From Mycoemilia scoparia (taxonomy: Eukaryota; Kickxellomycota; Kickxellomycetes; Kickxellales; Kickxellaceae): DNA of 20,882 nucleotides. The position numbers were made by a program, and so were the translations under genes. Position 1 is the stretch's first letter. Every line of letters begins with the position of its first letter. Location: assembly GCA_027575805.1 (NCBI GenBank), contig JANBPU010000270.1, positions 1-20,882 on the forward strand, given 5' to 3'. Shown piece after piece: positions 9,710 through 20,803 of this stretch. A model generated the notes under the pieces. It ran no database searches. It was not told where the DNA came from and was given only the letters and a program-made list of their open reading frames with translations.

Positions 9710-9768
9710 TATTATTATTGTTGTTGGGGGTGGTGGGGTTGGGTTTGGCGGTTATACTATAAAAGTAT

Positions 9769-9776
9769 TATTTAAA
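9769..9776 (-). promoter_or_regulatory. TATA-like box of the secreted protein gene
   Basis: On the minus strand this reads TTTAAATA, 60 nt before the ATG. Between them lies a leader that is strongly C-rich on the coding strand (G runs on the plus strand at 9726-9743) and then ATT-rich up to the start codon. Confidence 0.4.
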
Positions 9777-10846
9777 ATTTGATTTTCTGTGAATAAGAAT
9801 CCAAGTACAAATAACTATTTAGTGAAATTTGTATCGACAGTGAGGGGCTATATGTATGTTTTCTGGGAATGCTAGCTATGCTTTTATAGAGCGTAAAGAT
9901 ATACTTTGCTAGCCTTATAAAGTATCAGCTTGCACCCAAATAATCTGTGATATATGTGTATATTTTGTGGCTAATTGACAATATGATAATATATGGATAT
10001 TTTATTTTGTTTGCCTTTGGTATTAATGAATATTACGTAGTCAAATATAATATATATTTCACCTATACTACCCAGGCACTGTACTTTATTAAACGTGCTT
10101 GGATAAATTGTCTCCACACTCTATCGGTAAATGGGCTTTTAACTAAACCCTGCGACTATTCATTTACCAATCTGCCATGTTTCAACTAAATCATTGGGCT
10201 TTATACAAAGTCCCTTGCACCAAGCCTAAGCCCTTCTTTAGAATATATATACACACACACATTTATGCCTAAATTCACGTATCACTATTTATTCGCTAAT
10301 CAGCCTTACATTTACTACAATAGAATAGTTACTTTAAAACTCTAAAGCCAAAATGGAATACTGCTATGTGTACATTCACACTTTTTTGACGACTGAGTTA
10401 TTTTTATGCTTTGGAATTAATATTATATGCCTCAATGCCAGTAAGCAGACTATTTGAGATGCTTTGTCAAGAAAAATGTCTCTCTGTGACATTTTGAAGA
10501 GTTAATTCAGAGCACTTATTTAAATCGTGACTATCTCATCTAAAATGCTAAATGTGTCGGAATACTTTGGTTTTTATTTCAGATTAGTAGTAATGGACTA
10601 ATAAGTTGATTAATTGCTAAAATTCCCAGTATTGACAATCATTCTACAATAAAGCCACTGAAGTATAAAATATCATAAAGTGCATACTAAATTATGTGGT
10701 TGACTAATCTTCATTTTAATTGAACTATGAGCCGATATCAAACTATTTCTTCCTAGAGCAAAATTTTAGATCTTTTGGCCCAGAGTCTTAAATAACGCTG
10801 TCAAAAATGCCTAATTGTTCCAAAAGGAGTATTTATAGGAGCTGGC
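9777..10846. other. long intergenic region without a supported gene
   Basis: Only AT-rich sequence with an AT/AC microsatellite at about 10243-10260. An 80-codon frame at 9947-10189 is Tyr/Ile/Asn-rich, as chance frames in this composition are, and has no motif. Confidence 0.5.
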
Positions 10847-10969
10847 ATATGGGTAATCATTTTTGAAGGGTGGCTTTTGGTGACTAACAATTATAGGGGC
10901 AAACACACATAAATGATAAGATCACCATTTATTAGTAAATGTCCACTCTTCAAAAATAACTACCCATAT
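10847..10969. mobile_element. TIR element, copy 3 (123 bp)
   Basis: The left arm TGGGTAATCATTTTTGAAGG and the right arm ending ACTACCCA are inverse copies with a few differences, bordered by TA on both sides. The interior keeps the ATTATAGGGGCAA core and then diverges from the other copies. Confidence 0.85.
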
Positions 10970-10983
10970 ACTATTCTAGCACA

Positions 10984-11031
10984 ATGATTAAGCATTTTAT
11001 TTATCCTATGGAGGTAGCTGTATGCCACATA
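10984..11031. repeat. 48-bp dispersed repeat, copy A
   Basis: It is identical to 13819-13866 except for one A/C difference at the twentieth base. The last bases CATA overlap the TA border of TIR copy 4, so that element sits exactly at the end of this repeat. Function unknown; the match is far too long to be chance. Confidence 0.85.
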
Positions 11032-11136
11032 TGGATCATAATTTTTGAAGGGTGAATATTTATAGGGGCAATCCAAGCCAAACGTATGTCCAGTTTTACT
11101 AGGAAACTTTCACCCTTCAAAAATTATTACCCATAT
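11029..11136. mobile_element. TIR element, copy 4 (108 bp, internal deletion)
   Basis: Both arms are intact (TGGATCATAATTTTTGAAGG and its inverse ending TTACCCA). Compared with copy 5 it lacks about 16 bp of the interior, the TTTTGGTGGCC part, but keeps ATTATAGGGGCAATCC and TGTCCAGTTTTACTAG. Confidence 0.85.
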
Positions 11137-11253
11137 GGATCATAATCTTTGAAGGGTGAATTTTGGTGGCCGGCGATTATAGGGGCAATCCCAGCCTAAT
11201 GGATGTCCAGTTTTACTAGTAAAGTTTCACCCTTCAATAATTATTACCCATAT
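11133..11253. mobile_element. TIR element, copy 5 (121 bp)
   Basis: It abuts copy 4, sharing the ATAT border. The interior is the most complete here: TTTTGGTGGCC, GATTATAGGGGCAATC, CAGCC, TGTCCAGTTTTACTAGTAAA. Arms are near-perfect inverse copies apart from single substitutions. Confidence 0.85.
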
Positions 11254-11647
11254 ACTAAAATTTATATTTACCAAATTAAATAAAGTAATCTAGTTGGGCC
11301 ATATATAATTATGAGAGGTATAAAAACAGATGATTTAAGCTATAATCCCATAATTTAAAATTATGTCGAAACTATGGTTTGCAAGGAGCATTTATCTATG
11401 ATAGTATAAAATTTAACCTATACTAGATTTGTGTCTTTCCTTTTACTTATTTGTCCCAGCTATAGTATTTAAAGGTAAATATTTATATATGTATATGGTC
11501 TTTGAGGAACATTATGCTATTGAGTCTATTTTTAAAGGAACTGAATTCTCAATAATATAACTATAATGTCTTTCACTGTCCAATTTGCAATTTTAACAAG
11601 AAAAATGGTTTGTTTGGTTGCTTGTATAAAGACTCGAAGACTTCAGG
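11254..11647. other. intergenic region upstream of the MetAP2 gene
   Basis: AT-rich sequence with no gene. It must hold the MetAP2 promoter; I see no single convincing TATA box, only scattered TATAT and TATAAAA sequences such as the one near 11320. Confidence 0.4.
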
Positions 11648-13541
<1,894 letters not shown>

Positions 13542-13625
13542 GTACTGTTTGTTTATTTTCCAAAATACATTTTGGCCATTCATTCAGTCCGAATTGATCA
13601 AATTTGTAACCTTGCTTCAATATAT

Positions 13626-13631
13626 AATAAA
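13626..13631 (+). terminator. poly(A) signal of the MetAP2 gene
   Basis: AATAAA, 85 nt after the stop codon, followed by an A-rich run. Confidence 0.5.
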
Positions 13632-13797
13632 AAATTGAAATAAGAAAGTGCTAGGGCTTTTGTTCTAATGCTTAATGTTATGGATATAACTAGAAAGCAA
13701 TCTATGCCAATTCATTAGAGCATAATCGCCAATGGATATCATTATAATCTATATAGGGCTTGGTCATTAATCATCTTATAAGGTTATAACCACATGC

Positions 13798-13817
13798 ATA
13801 AAAGCAATCCTGATCAA
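13798..13817. repeat. 20-bp direct repeat, left copy
   Basis: It matches 13871-13890 at 19 of 20 positions (G/A difference near the end). The pair brackets the 48-bp repeat copy B with one extra base on the left and four on the right. Confidence 0.7.
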
Positions 13818-13818
13818 G

Positions 13819-13866
13819 ATGATTAAGCATTTTATTTCTCCTATGGAGGTAGCTGTATGCCACATA
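13819..13866. repeat. 48-bp dispersed repeat, copy B
   Basis: It matches 10984-11031 at 47 of 48 positions. Unlike copy A it is not followed by a TIR element: after CATA the sequence goes on as CACT and the right 20-bp direct repeat. Confidence 0.85.
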
Positions 13867-13870
13867 CACT

Positions 13871-13890
13871 ATAAAAGCAATCCTAATCAA
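13871..13890. repeat. 20-bp direct repeat, right copy
   Basis: Partner of 13798-13817. Either a local duplication or the flanks of a 53-bp insertion. Confidence 0.7.
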
Positions 13891-13928
13891 AAAGATAGGC
13901 TTGAACTTTACGTCCCATAATTGAAAAT

Positions 13929-13934
13929 CACGTG
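13929..13934 (+). promoter_or_regulatory. E-box CACGTG upstream of the uL15m gene
   Basis: CACGTG within TCACGTGAC lies about 127 nt before the ATG. In fungi this core is bound by basic helix-loop-helix factors (Cbf1 class). Binding here is inferred from sequence and position only. The same core also occurs in the right arm of the palindromic element at 9101. Confidence 0.4.
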
Positions 13935-14060
13935 ACTATTTTGATTGTGTTGCAACATTTTTGTCCAAATAATTTAAAATGATCACTTTTGGAACCTGAT
14001 TTATTTTTGTCAATTTAAACACAATTTCTAATTCATAATCAATCGAAGAGGAGAGCACAA

Positions 14061-15121
14061 ATGTATCAACGATTAGTATCATCCAGTCTAACTTGCTCAA
14101 GGCAGAGTCTTAGTGGACTTCTAAATAGGTGTTTCCAACCACAGACACAGCAACGGCAGTCTATTATGACCAAATTTGCCTCAGTAAAGATCTCAACCAT
14201 GCCAAGCACGCGAGGAATGGCAACTGTTTCAGCCTTCCAATTGCCAAAGAAAAAGGTCACTTTGAATACTTTAGCTGATAACCCAAAATCAAAACCCAAG
14301 GTAAATTGAATTCCCATTGACTTTGAATTTACAGAATAAAGAATATATGTCGTATGATATGTTCAAGTACCTTTTAAACATGTTGCTGAATGGTACATGT
14401 ATTGGGGTGCTGTGTTAGAAAAAGCGCCTTGGTCGTGGTTATGGATCTGGACATGGAAGAACTTGTGGCCGTGGTACTAAGGGTCAGAAAGCAAGAACTG
14501 GAAATGGACAACCTGTTCCTGGATTTGAGGGTGGCCAGACACCACTTCACCGTGTTTTCCCAAAGAGAGGTTTCAAGAATCCGTAAGTGTCAATATCAGT
14601 GATATACACTGAGTTTTTTATCTTTTATTCCAAATGCTGATATTGTACTAATAAATATATTTATTTTTTGAAAAAGATTCAATCGTGATCTCCAAGCACT
14701 TAACCTTGACCGTTTGCAGCATTGGATCAACACTGGTCGCATTGATCCTACAAAGACCATAACTATGAAGGAACTATATGACTCAAAGATCATAAAGTTC
14801 AAGGATGGCGTTTCTTTGCTAGGCGATGGCTCCCAGCACTTTAATAGCAAGATCACCATCGAAGTCACAAAGGCATCAAAGAAGGCTATAGAGAGGATAG
14901 AGGCCTTGGGTGGAAAAGTAACATGTGTCTACCACAACAGACTGGCCATGAAGGCATTGTTACACCCTGAGAAGTTTGCTATAATTCCAAAGTTTGCTGA
15001 ACCAAGGACTGCCAAGCTCAGACAATGGTATATGAATCCAGAAAACAGAGGATATTTGGCTGGAGAGAGGAAGAGTACTAGAAAGACAGGTGCCACAATA
15101 CCTGCTTCCATAGATCAATAA
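14061..15121 (+). CDS. MRPL10: mitochondrial large-subunit ribosomal protein uL15m (282 aa)
   Basis: A component of the large subunit of the mitochondrial ribosome. Exons are 14061-14300, 14419-14582 and 14677-15121, with introns of 118 and 94 nt in phases 0 and 2. Residues 1 to about 53 lack acidic residues and are rich in Arg, Ser and Gln, as in a mitochondrial targeting sequence. The uL15 core follows: LNTLADNP (about 70-77), then the glycine- and arginine-rich block [20 protein letters not shown], then [25 protein letters not shown] across the second intron. The second conserved part has [10 protein letters not shown] and [23 protein letters not shown]-terminal extension (about 225-282, [16 protein letters not shown] and after) is usual for mitochondrial members. 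The second intron ends in AAG rather than CAG or TAG, but the family sequence fixes the join. AATAAA at 15120 overlaps the stop codon; another follows at 15169. Confidence 0.93.
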
Positions 15122-15168
15122 TAAAGCTGTCTCATAGAATAGATAAAATCCACTTGACTTAGTTTTAC

Positions 15169-15174
15169 AATAAA
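15169..15174 (+). terminator. poly(A) signal of the uL15m gene
   Basis: AATAAA 48 nt after the stop. A second copy at 15120-15125 overlaps the stop codon and is too close to the reading frame to be the likely working signal. Confidence 0.45.
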
Positions 15175-16405
15175 AACTAGCAGTATATTTTAAAATAGTC
15201 ACTACAACTTGTATATTATAAATAGTTGGCATATCAGTCATATTTGCAGAACACCTTATTATTTGAAATTATTAATAGAATGGTAGCAAACACAACGATC
15301 CTTTATTATTAGGTCATATTTCACAAGGTCATAGATAGAAATGGGCCCTCAGACTTTGGCCCAACCACACAGGCGATTCCAATTCTAACTATTAGAGATC
15401 AGTTTTTTCCAAGGTTGATGAACTCTAGAATATATATTTTTAGTTATTGGCAATATCATTTCATTATACGTTTTTGAAAGCATTGCTTAGCTATACACAT
15501 TGATTTCAAATGTTCTTATGGATATGACTTGCTGTACATTTTTTTCAACCAACAAGGATCAAAGGAAAAACATGTCAAATCATTTTCAATCATGAATTGT
15601 GGCTTGTATTCAGACTCATTGCTTATTCAATTTGTATAGTGATTGTTGCAAACTCCGCTCATCAATGATTCTCTGACTACTGCTTCTAAAGATTGTGTAT
15701 AAACAACAATAATCACAAAATGTTCAAGTGATTTGTTTATTGACTAAGTGTAGCTTGAGGAGAGAATCCCGAATTGAACAAATCCTCAAGATTGCTTCAA
15801 TTTTTAGCTAGCTTGAGTATATTGTAAAGCCCTTATTAAAGAGTATAGCCTTAGGTTGTTACAGCTGTTTACCTAAAAGGTGCTTTTATACTCTGAACAT
15901 AATAAAAGAGATGTGAATACTGGATGTTTCTTTTTTTGTTTTAAGCCGCCACCACTACAACTCTTTCAAAATAAGTACCAGCTTACTATTTATCAGGAAC
16001 TCAAACTATTCTCCCCACATTTATATCGCCAACAACCAAAAAAATAAAAGTGACATATTTATTATGAGTTCAAAAAAAGATTATGAATGTGATATCCCTT
16101 TTCCTTCCCTTTTTTCACTTTAAATGTAATACATATATTCTCAAAATACTATACACCATATATATATATATATATTTCTGTTACCAAGGGAAAATCCCTT
16201 TATCTACCACCACCACCACCACCAGTTATACTACATACATAATCCAAGCCCACAACATAAATAACAACTCCTCCTCACAAAACCCAAAGAGCCAAGATCT
16301 CCTGATACAGCAACAAAATACTCGAAAGATTTGAGCAACAAACAACATCAACAGTTCAAAGAGAAATACAAGAAATACTAAACTCAGTAGCTCATATAAC
16401 AGAAT
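15175..16405. other. long intergenic region and leader of the transporter gene
   Basis: No gene is seen up to the transporter. The last 250 bases hold an AT microsatellite (about 16158-16175), a CAC/CCA trinucleotide run (about 16207-16223) and an A/C-rich, G-poor stretch up to the ATG that looks like an untranslated leader. The 83-codon frame at 16083-16334 merely reads through these repeats. Confidence 0.55.
16158..16223. repeat. AT and CAC microsatellites in the transporter leader or promoter
   Basis: Two simple repeats lie close together: TA units at about 16158-16175 and CAC units at about 16207-16223. The AT run may serve as a TATA region. The CAC run may lie in the untranslated leader. 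Confidence 0.6.
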
Positions 16406-18178
16406 ATGGCTGAGGAAAAACAATCCCCATTAAAATATTTACACCCACACAACATAAAGCTTTGGTTCACATCACTTCCAACAAACCCACACCAACAACA
16501 AGGATTAATAGTTCTGGCCGCTTCATTTATTGTCAGTATGTTTACAGTGAGTTTATTCTCAAGCATGGGGGTCTACCAAGCATACTATCTTGAAACCATG
16601 TTCAAAAACGAGTCAGCGGCCAAAATCTCGTGGATCACAACCACCTGTGTGATCTGTCTATCTGGAATGATGGTCGTTGGGGGTATCATTTTCGAAAAGA
16701 TTGGGCCTCGCTTTACAATACTAATAGGCACAAATATGATGGTACTTGGCTACCTTTTGGCGTCATTTTCAACCAGGATTTGGCAGTTGATATTGACCCA
16801 GGGGCTGCTGGTCGGTACCGGGGCTGCGTTTATTGGCAGTGCAATAATGGTTGTGGTTTTGGATTATTTTGGTGGCGGAAAGGGGCTGGCGGTTGGGATT
16901 TCATCTTCAGGAGCAGGAATTGGGGGAATGTGGATTCCTCCGGTTACTCAGGCGTTGATTGACAGTGTGGGCATCCATTGGGCTTTAAGAATATTCGGGT
17001 TTATTATATTTGCTGTGTGTAATTCTTGTGCAGTGTTTTTGAAGCCTTCTAACCCAGATGATACCAGTGATCGAAAAGCAATAGCGGTGGTAAATGGAGA
17101 AGAGACAGAGAATGAGGATCCAAATCCAGAAAATGGCCTAAACGAATATTCAACCAGCTATTCTGTAGATATTGATAAAACTAGAGTACTTGAAAGAGCA
17201 AGTGCTACTATTTGCGCCAAAACCACAAAAACAATAGAAAGACCTGGAGGAATTTTAAGCTGTGATGATACCATATTGATCCTTGAAGAATATATTGTTG
17301 ATCGCAATGGACATTCTGAGAGCAGTAACAGCGATGGGAATTTATTCATGACTTTGGATCACAAGACACAGAATAAAGAAGATGCTACAAAAACAAAAAG
17401 CACGAGCACCAAACTACCGCCATATACTGAAAATAATAATGCCTCGCATACAGTAGAAGATGGACCCAGAGGTGCTGATCAGCAACAAGAAGGTATTAAG
17501 ACTGGTATAGCTATTAATGGAGATGAAGTAACGCAGAATAGTAGTAGCAAATGGTGGATGCTCCTGGATTCTAAGATTATAATGGATCCACCTGTCTGGC
17601 TCCTATTTTGGTCAATGGTATTCTTGGCAATCGGCACAAACTCAATAACAGGATATACAATTGCATCAGCAAACCAACATGGAATCACACCAACAAAGAG
17701 CTCGCTGATTCCTACAGTGATGGGAATTACACATACCATTGGCAACATCATATCGGGAATGTTGGCAGACTATGTTGGCGCAATAACCATTTATTTGGTA
17801 TCGTTGGTTAGCAGCATGATATTCACGTTTGCTTTCTGGTATCCTGCAGAATCTTACGCTATGTTTATGATCCTCGCTCTGGCATTTGGGCTTGTTGGAA
17901 TGAACACAAACAACACAGTCGCAATAGTAGTAGCCCAATTTTATGGGCTTAAGCGGCTTCCTAGTACAATGGGTGTCGTACTACTAGGAAGTGTTGTGGG
18001 AGGACTTTGCGGAAACTATGCAATAGCAGCAGTTTATGATAGAGTAGATCACAGGAAAAAGTTCAAATTCACTATCTTGCTGACTGGAATTATATACGGT
18101 GTAGCCTCTCTATTTGGGTTGGCTGTCTCTATAATATTTTATTTGAGAAAACGAAAAGGAAAGCTAGCCATAATTTGA
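16406..18178 (+). CDS. MFS transporter of the monocarboxylate transporter-like (MCT/MCH) family (590 aa)
   Basis: A plasma- or organelle-membrane carrier of the major facilitator superfamily. It is intronless. A hydrophilic N-terminus (1-30) leads into TM1 (about 33-55) with SMGVYQAYYLETMF, the fungal version of the MCT TM1 signature. GGIIFEKIGPRFTILIGTNMM is the loop between TM2 and TM3. TM4-TM6 run through GAAFIGSAIMVVVLDYFGGGKGLAVGISSSGAGIGG, with the G-rich motif typical of this family. A cytosolic loop of about 180 residues (213-393), hydrophilic and Asn/Asp/Thr-rich, separates the two six-helix halves; TM7 starts at about 396 (PVWLLFWSMVFLA). The C-terminus is short and basic (RKRKGK). 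The substrate cannot be read from sequence: fungal members move diverse compounds, not only monocarboxylates. Confidence 0.9.
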   Translation: MAEEKQSPLKYLHPHNIKLWFTSLPTNPHQQQGLIVLAASFIVSMFTVSLFSSMGVYQAYYLETMFKNESAAKISWITTTCVICLSGMMVVGGIIFEKIGPRFTILIGTNMMVLGYLLASFSTRIWQLILTQGLLVGTGAAFIGSAIMVVVLDYFGGGKGLAVGISSSGAGIGGMWIPPVTQALIDSVGIHWALRIFGFIIFAVCNSCAVFLKPSNPDDTSDRKAIAVVNGEETENEDPNPENGLNEYSTSYSVDIDKTRVLERASATICAKTTKTIERPGGILSCDDTILILEEYIVDRNGHSESSNSDGNLFMTLDHKTQNKEDATKTKSTSTKLPPYTENNNASHTVEDGPRGADQQQEGIKTGIAINGDEVTQNSSSKWWMLLDSKIIMDPPVWLLFWSMVFLAIGTNSITGYTIASANQHGITPTKSSLIPTVMGITHTIGNIISGMLADYVGAITIYLVSLVSSMIFTFAFWYPAESYAMFMILALAFGLVGMNTNNTVAIVVAQFYGLKRLPSTMGVVLLGSVVGGLCGNYAIAAVYDRVDHRKKFKFTILLTGIIYGVASLFGLAVSIIFYLRKRKGKLAII

Positions 18179-19035
18179 ACAATTTATTTTTCAATGTAGT
18201 CTCCATCCCCTTTTATGTAAGCTGTCGATAATAATATATTATTTAATTTAGCTATATTTGATAAAGCTCTATTTGATGTTAAATGGTGGAAATAAGATGT
18301 CCATGCTTTCTGTGGCGCCATGGTATTACCCAAGATAGTTGGAAGAAATTAGTCAATAGACTCTATGTTTATGACTCTCCAGCATGCATTGAGACCAGGA
18401 CAAATCCTTCTTGAACCATAGCCACGCTTTGCTTATGAGTCAAAAACATTCATCTCCAAAAAAGATGAGATTATTTATCCAATGCCACAGAATTTCATTT
18501 TGTTTAATTTATAACAGCCTATATCTGTTTCCAACATTATTGCTGTTTCGCATTCGAACACCAAATTAAAAAAGTGTACATATATTCTCTGATGCTTTTT
18601 TCTTCCAACAATCACCCCACAAAACTAACCAAAAGAGGATTAAATACTGTGAACTGACAACCGTAACAGTGGTAGTTTGTAGCCTACACTCTTATCGTGT
18701 ATTGTGTGTACTTGGTTCAAGTCAATAGTTTGCACAAAATTCCATGTATTTGTCATGATAAAAGCGCTTTTATCTATTGGTTACTTGCTTATCATGTCTT
18801 ATTTAGCTCATGCACACACAAGCAGCTCCTGATCGAAAGTTTACAACAATGGCCATCATTCCATATAGAAGCATTCTCTAAAAAGTACATAATAGCCATT
18901 CTATCTCTTTATTTTCTTTTATGCATTCCTATCTTTCATTTTCCACTATACTTGCTTATTAATACATATATAGGATATTAGTACATAGTCATTAAATAAG
19001 CTGCTAGTTCTAACCCACACGAAGTCACGACCACC
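18179..19035. other. intergenic region between transporter and MOSC genes
   Basis: AT-rich sequence. The 94-codon frame at 18697-18981 is hydrophobic and His/Cys-rich without a motif, and it overlaps the MOSC promoter. I see no gene. Confidence 0.55.
18967..18972 (+). promoter_or_regulatory. possible TATA box of the MOSC gene
   Basis: TATATA lies 69 nt before the ATG, in a T-rich then A-rich setting. The start codon itself has a strong context (ACCACCATGG). Confidence 0.4.
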
Positions 19036-20055
19036 ATGGGACACACTACCAACGAATCCAAAGTTACCGCCATCTACATTTATCCAGTAAAATCATGTGC
19101 TGGTATCAAAGTGGACAGTGCCCGGACAGCCCTGACTGGATTTGAATATGATCGCCTATGGATGGTTGTTGATGAAAAGACTGGGAAGTTTGTTTCCCAA
19201 AGGAATTTCCCAAGACTCGCCCTTGTAAACCAGCAAATAAACTTTGACCAGGGGTATTTGGTGCTGACGACTGAGTCTATGCCATCACCTCTTCGCTTGC
19301 CCCTCAAGCCCAAGATTCTGTCCACTGGAGAAGCCACTGCTACTGAGGATGGCCGGCCTGTCTCTACTAAAGTAGATATTTGGGGAAGTGAGGTCACAGG
19401 CTTTGATTGTGGCCCAGAGCCCGCTCGATGGTTTACAGAGTTTGTTGGAAAACCTTGTCGTGTATTGTTTAAAGACCCTGACACTATTAGGCCAGTGGCT
19501 AGCTACCAAATCCCAAAAGAAGCATATCCTACCACTACTGCCAGCAATGATGGGTCTTCTCGCAATCTAGTCAAAACCCCAGAGACTGGATTTTCTGATG
19601 GATTTCCCATTCTGATTGCTACCCAGAATTCAATCGACGAGGTCAATTCAAGGCTTCCCAAGCCTGAAAACCCACTTGACTTTGATAAAGTTGACCATTT
19701 GACATTCCGCCCCAATATCATAATTTCATGTCCAAGTGATACTCCAGCCTATGATGAAGAATCTTGGGTCAAATTTAACATCACTCCCCAGAGCAGCAGT
19801 GGTAGCGATAAGGGTAGGGATGCTATTCAGTTTTATGTCAATTGTCGTGCAATTCGTTGCTCTATGCCCAATGTTGTCAGATCTGCAGGTAAAATGAGCA
19901 AGAACAAGGAACCTACAAAGACTATGAGAATGTATCGTCGCACTGATCCCATTAGAAGCCAACACCCATGCTTCGGTATGAACACTACCCCATTTACTTT
20001 TGGCGATGTTATTAGTGTGGGTGATATTATTAGGGTTATCGAACGCACAGATTAA
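19036..20055 (+). CDS. MOSC-domain protein, mARC-like molybdenum-cofactor enzyme (339 aa)
   Basis: Likely a molybdenum-cofactor protein of the mARC type, which in relatives reduces N-hydroxylated compounds with cytochrome b5 and its reductase. It is intronless. The MOSC N-terminal beta-barrel domain covers about residues 9-140, with IYPVKSCAGI near residues 15-24 and FEYDRLWMVVDEKTGKFVSQRNFPRLALV at about 36-64. The MOSC domain runs from about 170 to 337, with FSDGFPILIATQNSIDEVNSRL, FRPNIIIS and Cys275 in AIRCSMPNV, the position of the cysteine that binds molybdenum in this family. FGMNTTPFTFGDVISVGDIIRVI closes the fold. Two Ser/Gly-rich inserts (SNDGSSRN, QSSSGSDKGRD) are probably surface loops. 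There is no clear membrane anchor or mitochondrial leader, unlike vertebrate mARC, so it is probably cytosolic. A molybdenum role is inferred from the family. Confidence 0.92.
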   Translation: MGHTTNESKVTAIYIYPVKSCAGIKVDSARTALTGFEYDRLWMVVDEKTGKFVSQRNFPRLALVNQQINFDQGYLVLTTESMPSPLRLPLKPKILSTGEATATEDGRPVSTKVDIWGSEVTGFDCGPEPARWFTEFVGKPCRVLFKDPDTIRPVASYQIPKEAYPTTTASNDGSSRNLVKTPETGFSDGFPILIATQNSIDEVNSRLPKPENPLDFDKVDHLTFRPNIIISCPSDTPAYDEESWVKFNITPQSSSGSDKGRDAIQFYVNCRAIRCSMPNVVRSAGKMSKNKEPTKTMRMYRRTDPIRSQHPCFGMNTTPFTFGDVISVGDIIRVIERTD

Positions 20056-20714
20056 ACATTCTATAATATTTACTTTTTATACCTTTTAGTTTTTGATGGT
20101 AGGTCCCAAGTTTGGAAAGATTCCAAACCTGCCAGAAGGTTTAATTGCCCAAAACAAATTCAGAGTGATTCTCAATATACTGGACAGATAGGCACATCTG
20201 TGTTCAGTTGTCTACACCATTTATGAACCTTTGGTTCTTTTTAGTTTATTCTCATATGTTTATTATATTAATACAATCTGCTTTTGTTGTCTCTCTACAC
20301 ACAGCATTATAGTAATATTGAATTGGGTGGAATTTATTCCTATCTTGTTGTATTGGCTAAAAATAAAAATTAATAATAGAGCAATGGTGATGGCAAAACA
20401 GTGGTATTATTACATGTTGTGCCAAAAGTTTGGCCACAGCAATTCAAAATGTTCAAAGAATACTTTGTTAAGAGTTTATTAATAAACTAAATATTGGGTA
20501 GGGGTGTGGGTATGGGTATAAGTAGAAAGATAAAAGTATTCTAATAAAAATTGTTGTCATTTTTGTATTTACTAATTTTGCTAATGTTTTTGATTTTATA
20601 AATAAAAATATTATATGATAAAAAATAAATGTAATGGTCACCACACTACATGACAGCTTTGTTGTAATAACTGACTGACTATTGAGGAGCTTCAGATGTA
20701 CCATAAATCTTTGC
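20056..20714. other. intergenic region without a supported gene
   Basis: This is the 3' flank of the MOSC gene, then AT-rich sequence with a G-run cluster at 20496-20516. Frames at 20231-20482 (+) and 20468-20725 (-) have no motif. Confidence 0.5.
20496..20516 (+). other. G-quadruplex-type motif
   Basis: Four runs of three or more G, separated by TA, TGT and TAT, lie in otherwise AT-rich intergenic DNA. The pattern meets the usual G3 N1-7 rule. Folding is predicted, not shown. Confidence 0.55.
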
Positions 20715-20803
20715 ATATGGGTCATAATTTATGAAGGGTGACTTTTGGTGGCCACTGATCATAGGGTGATAATCACCACTGATTAGCGGCCATAGGTGTG
20801 TAT
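20715..20803. mobile_element. TIR element, copy 6 (left end only)
   Basis: The left arm TGGGTCATAATTTATGAAGG and then TTTTGGTGGCC match the family, but no right arm follows. Instead the interior from about 20742 folds back on itself: TGGCCACTGATCA is roughly mirrored by TGATTAGCGGCCA ending near 20792. Copy 7 starts right after it. Confidence 0.7.

Larger units (their letters stand above)
13542..14060. other. intergenic region between MetAP2 and uL15m genes
   Basis: It holds the MetAP2 3' flank (poly(A) signal AATAAA at 13626-13631), the second copy of the 48-bp repeat with its flanking 20-bp direct repeats, and the uL15m promoter with an E-box at 13929. Confidence 0.7.

Noticed and set aside
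16083..16334. 83-codon frame before the transporter
   Set aside because: It reads through AT and CAC microsatellites and an A/C-rich leader; no independent evidence of coding.
18697..18981. 94-codon frame before the MOSC gene
   Set aside because: No motif; it covers the likely promoter of the next gene.
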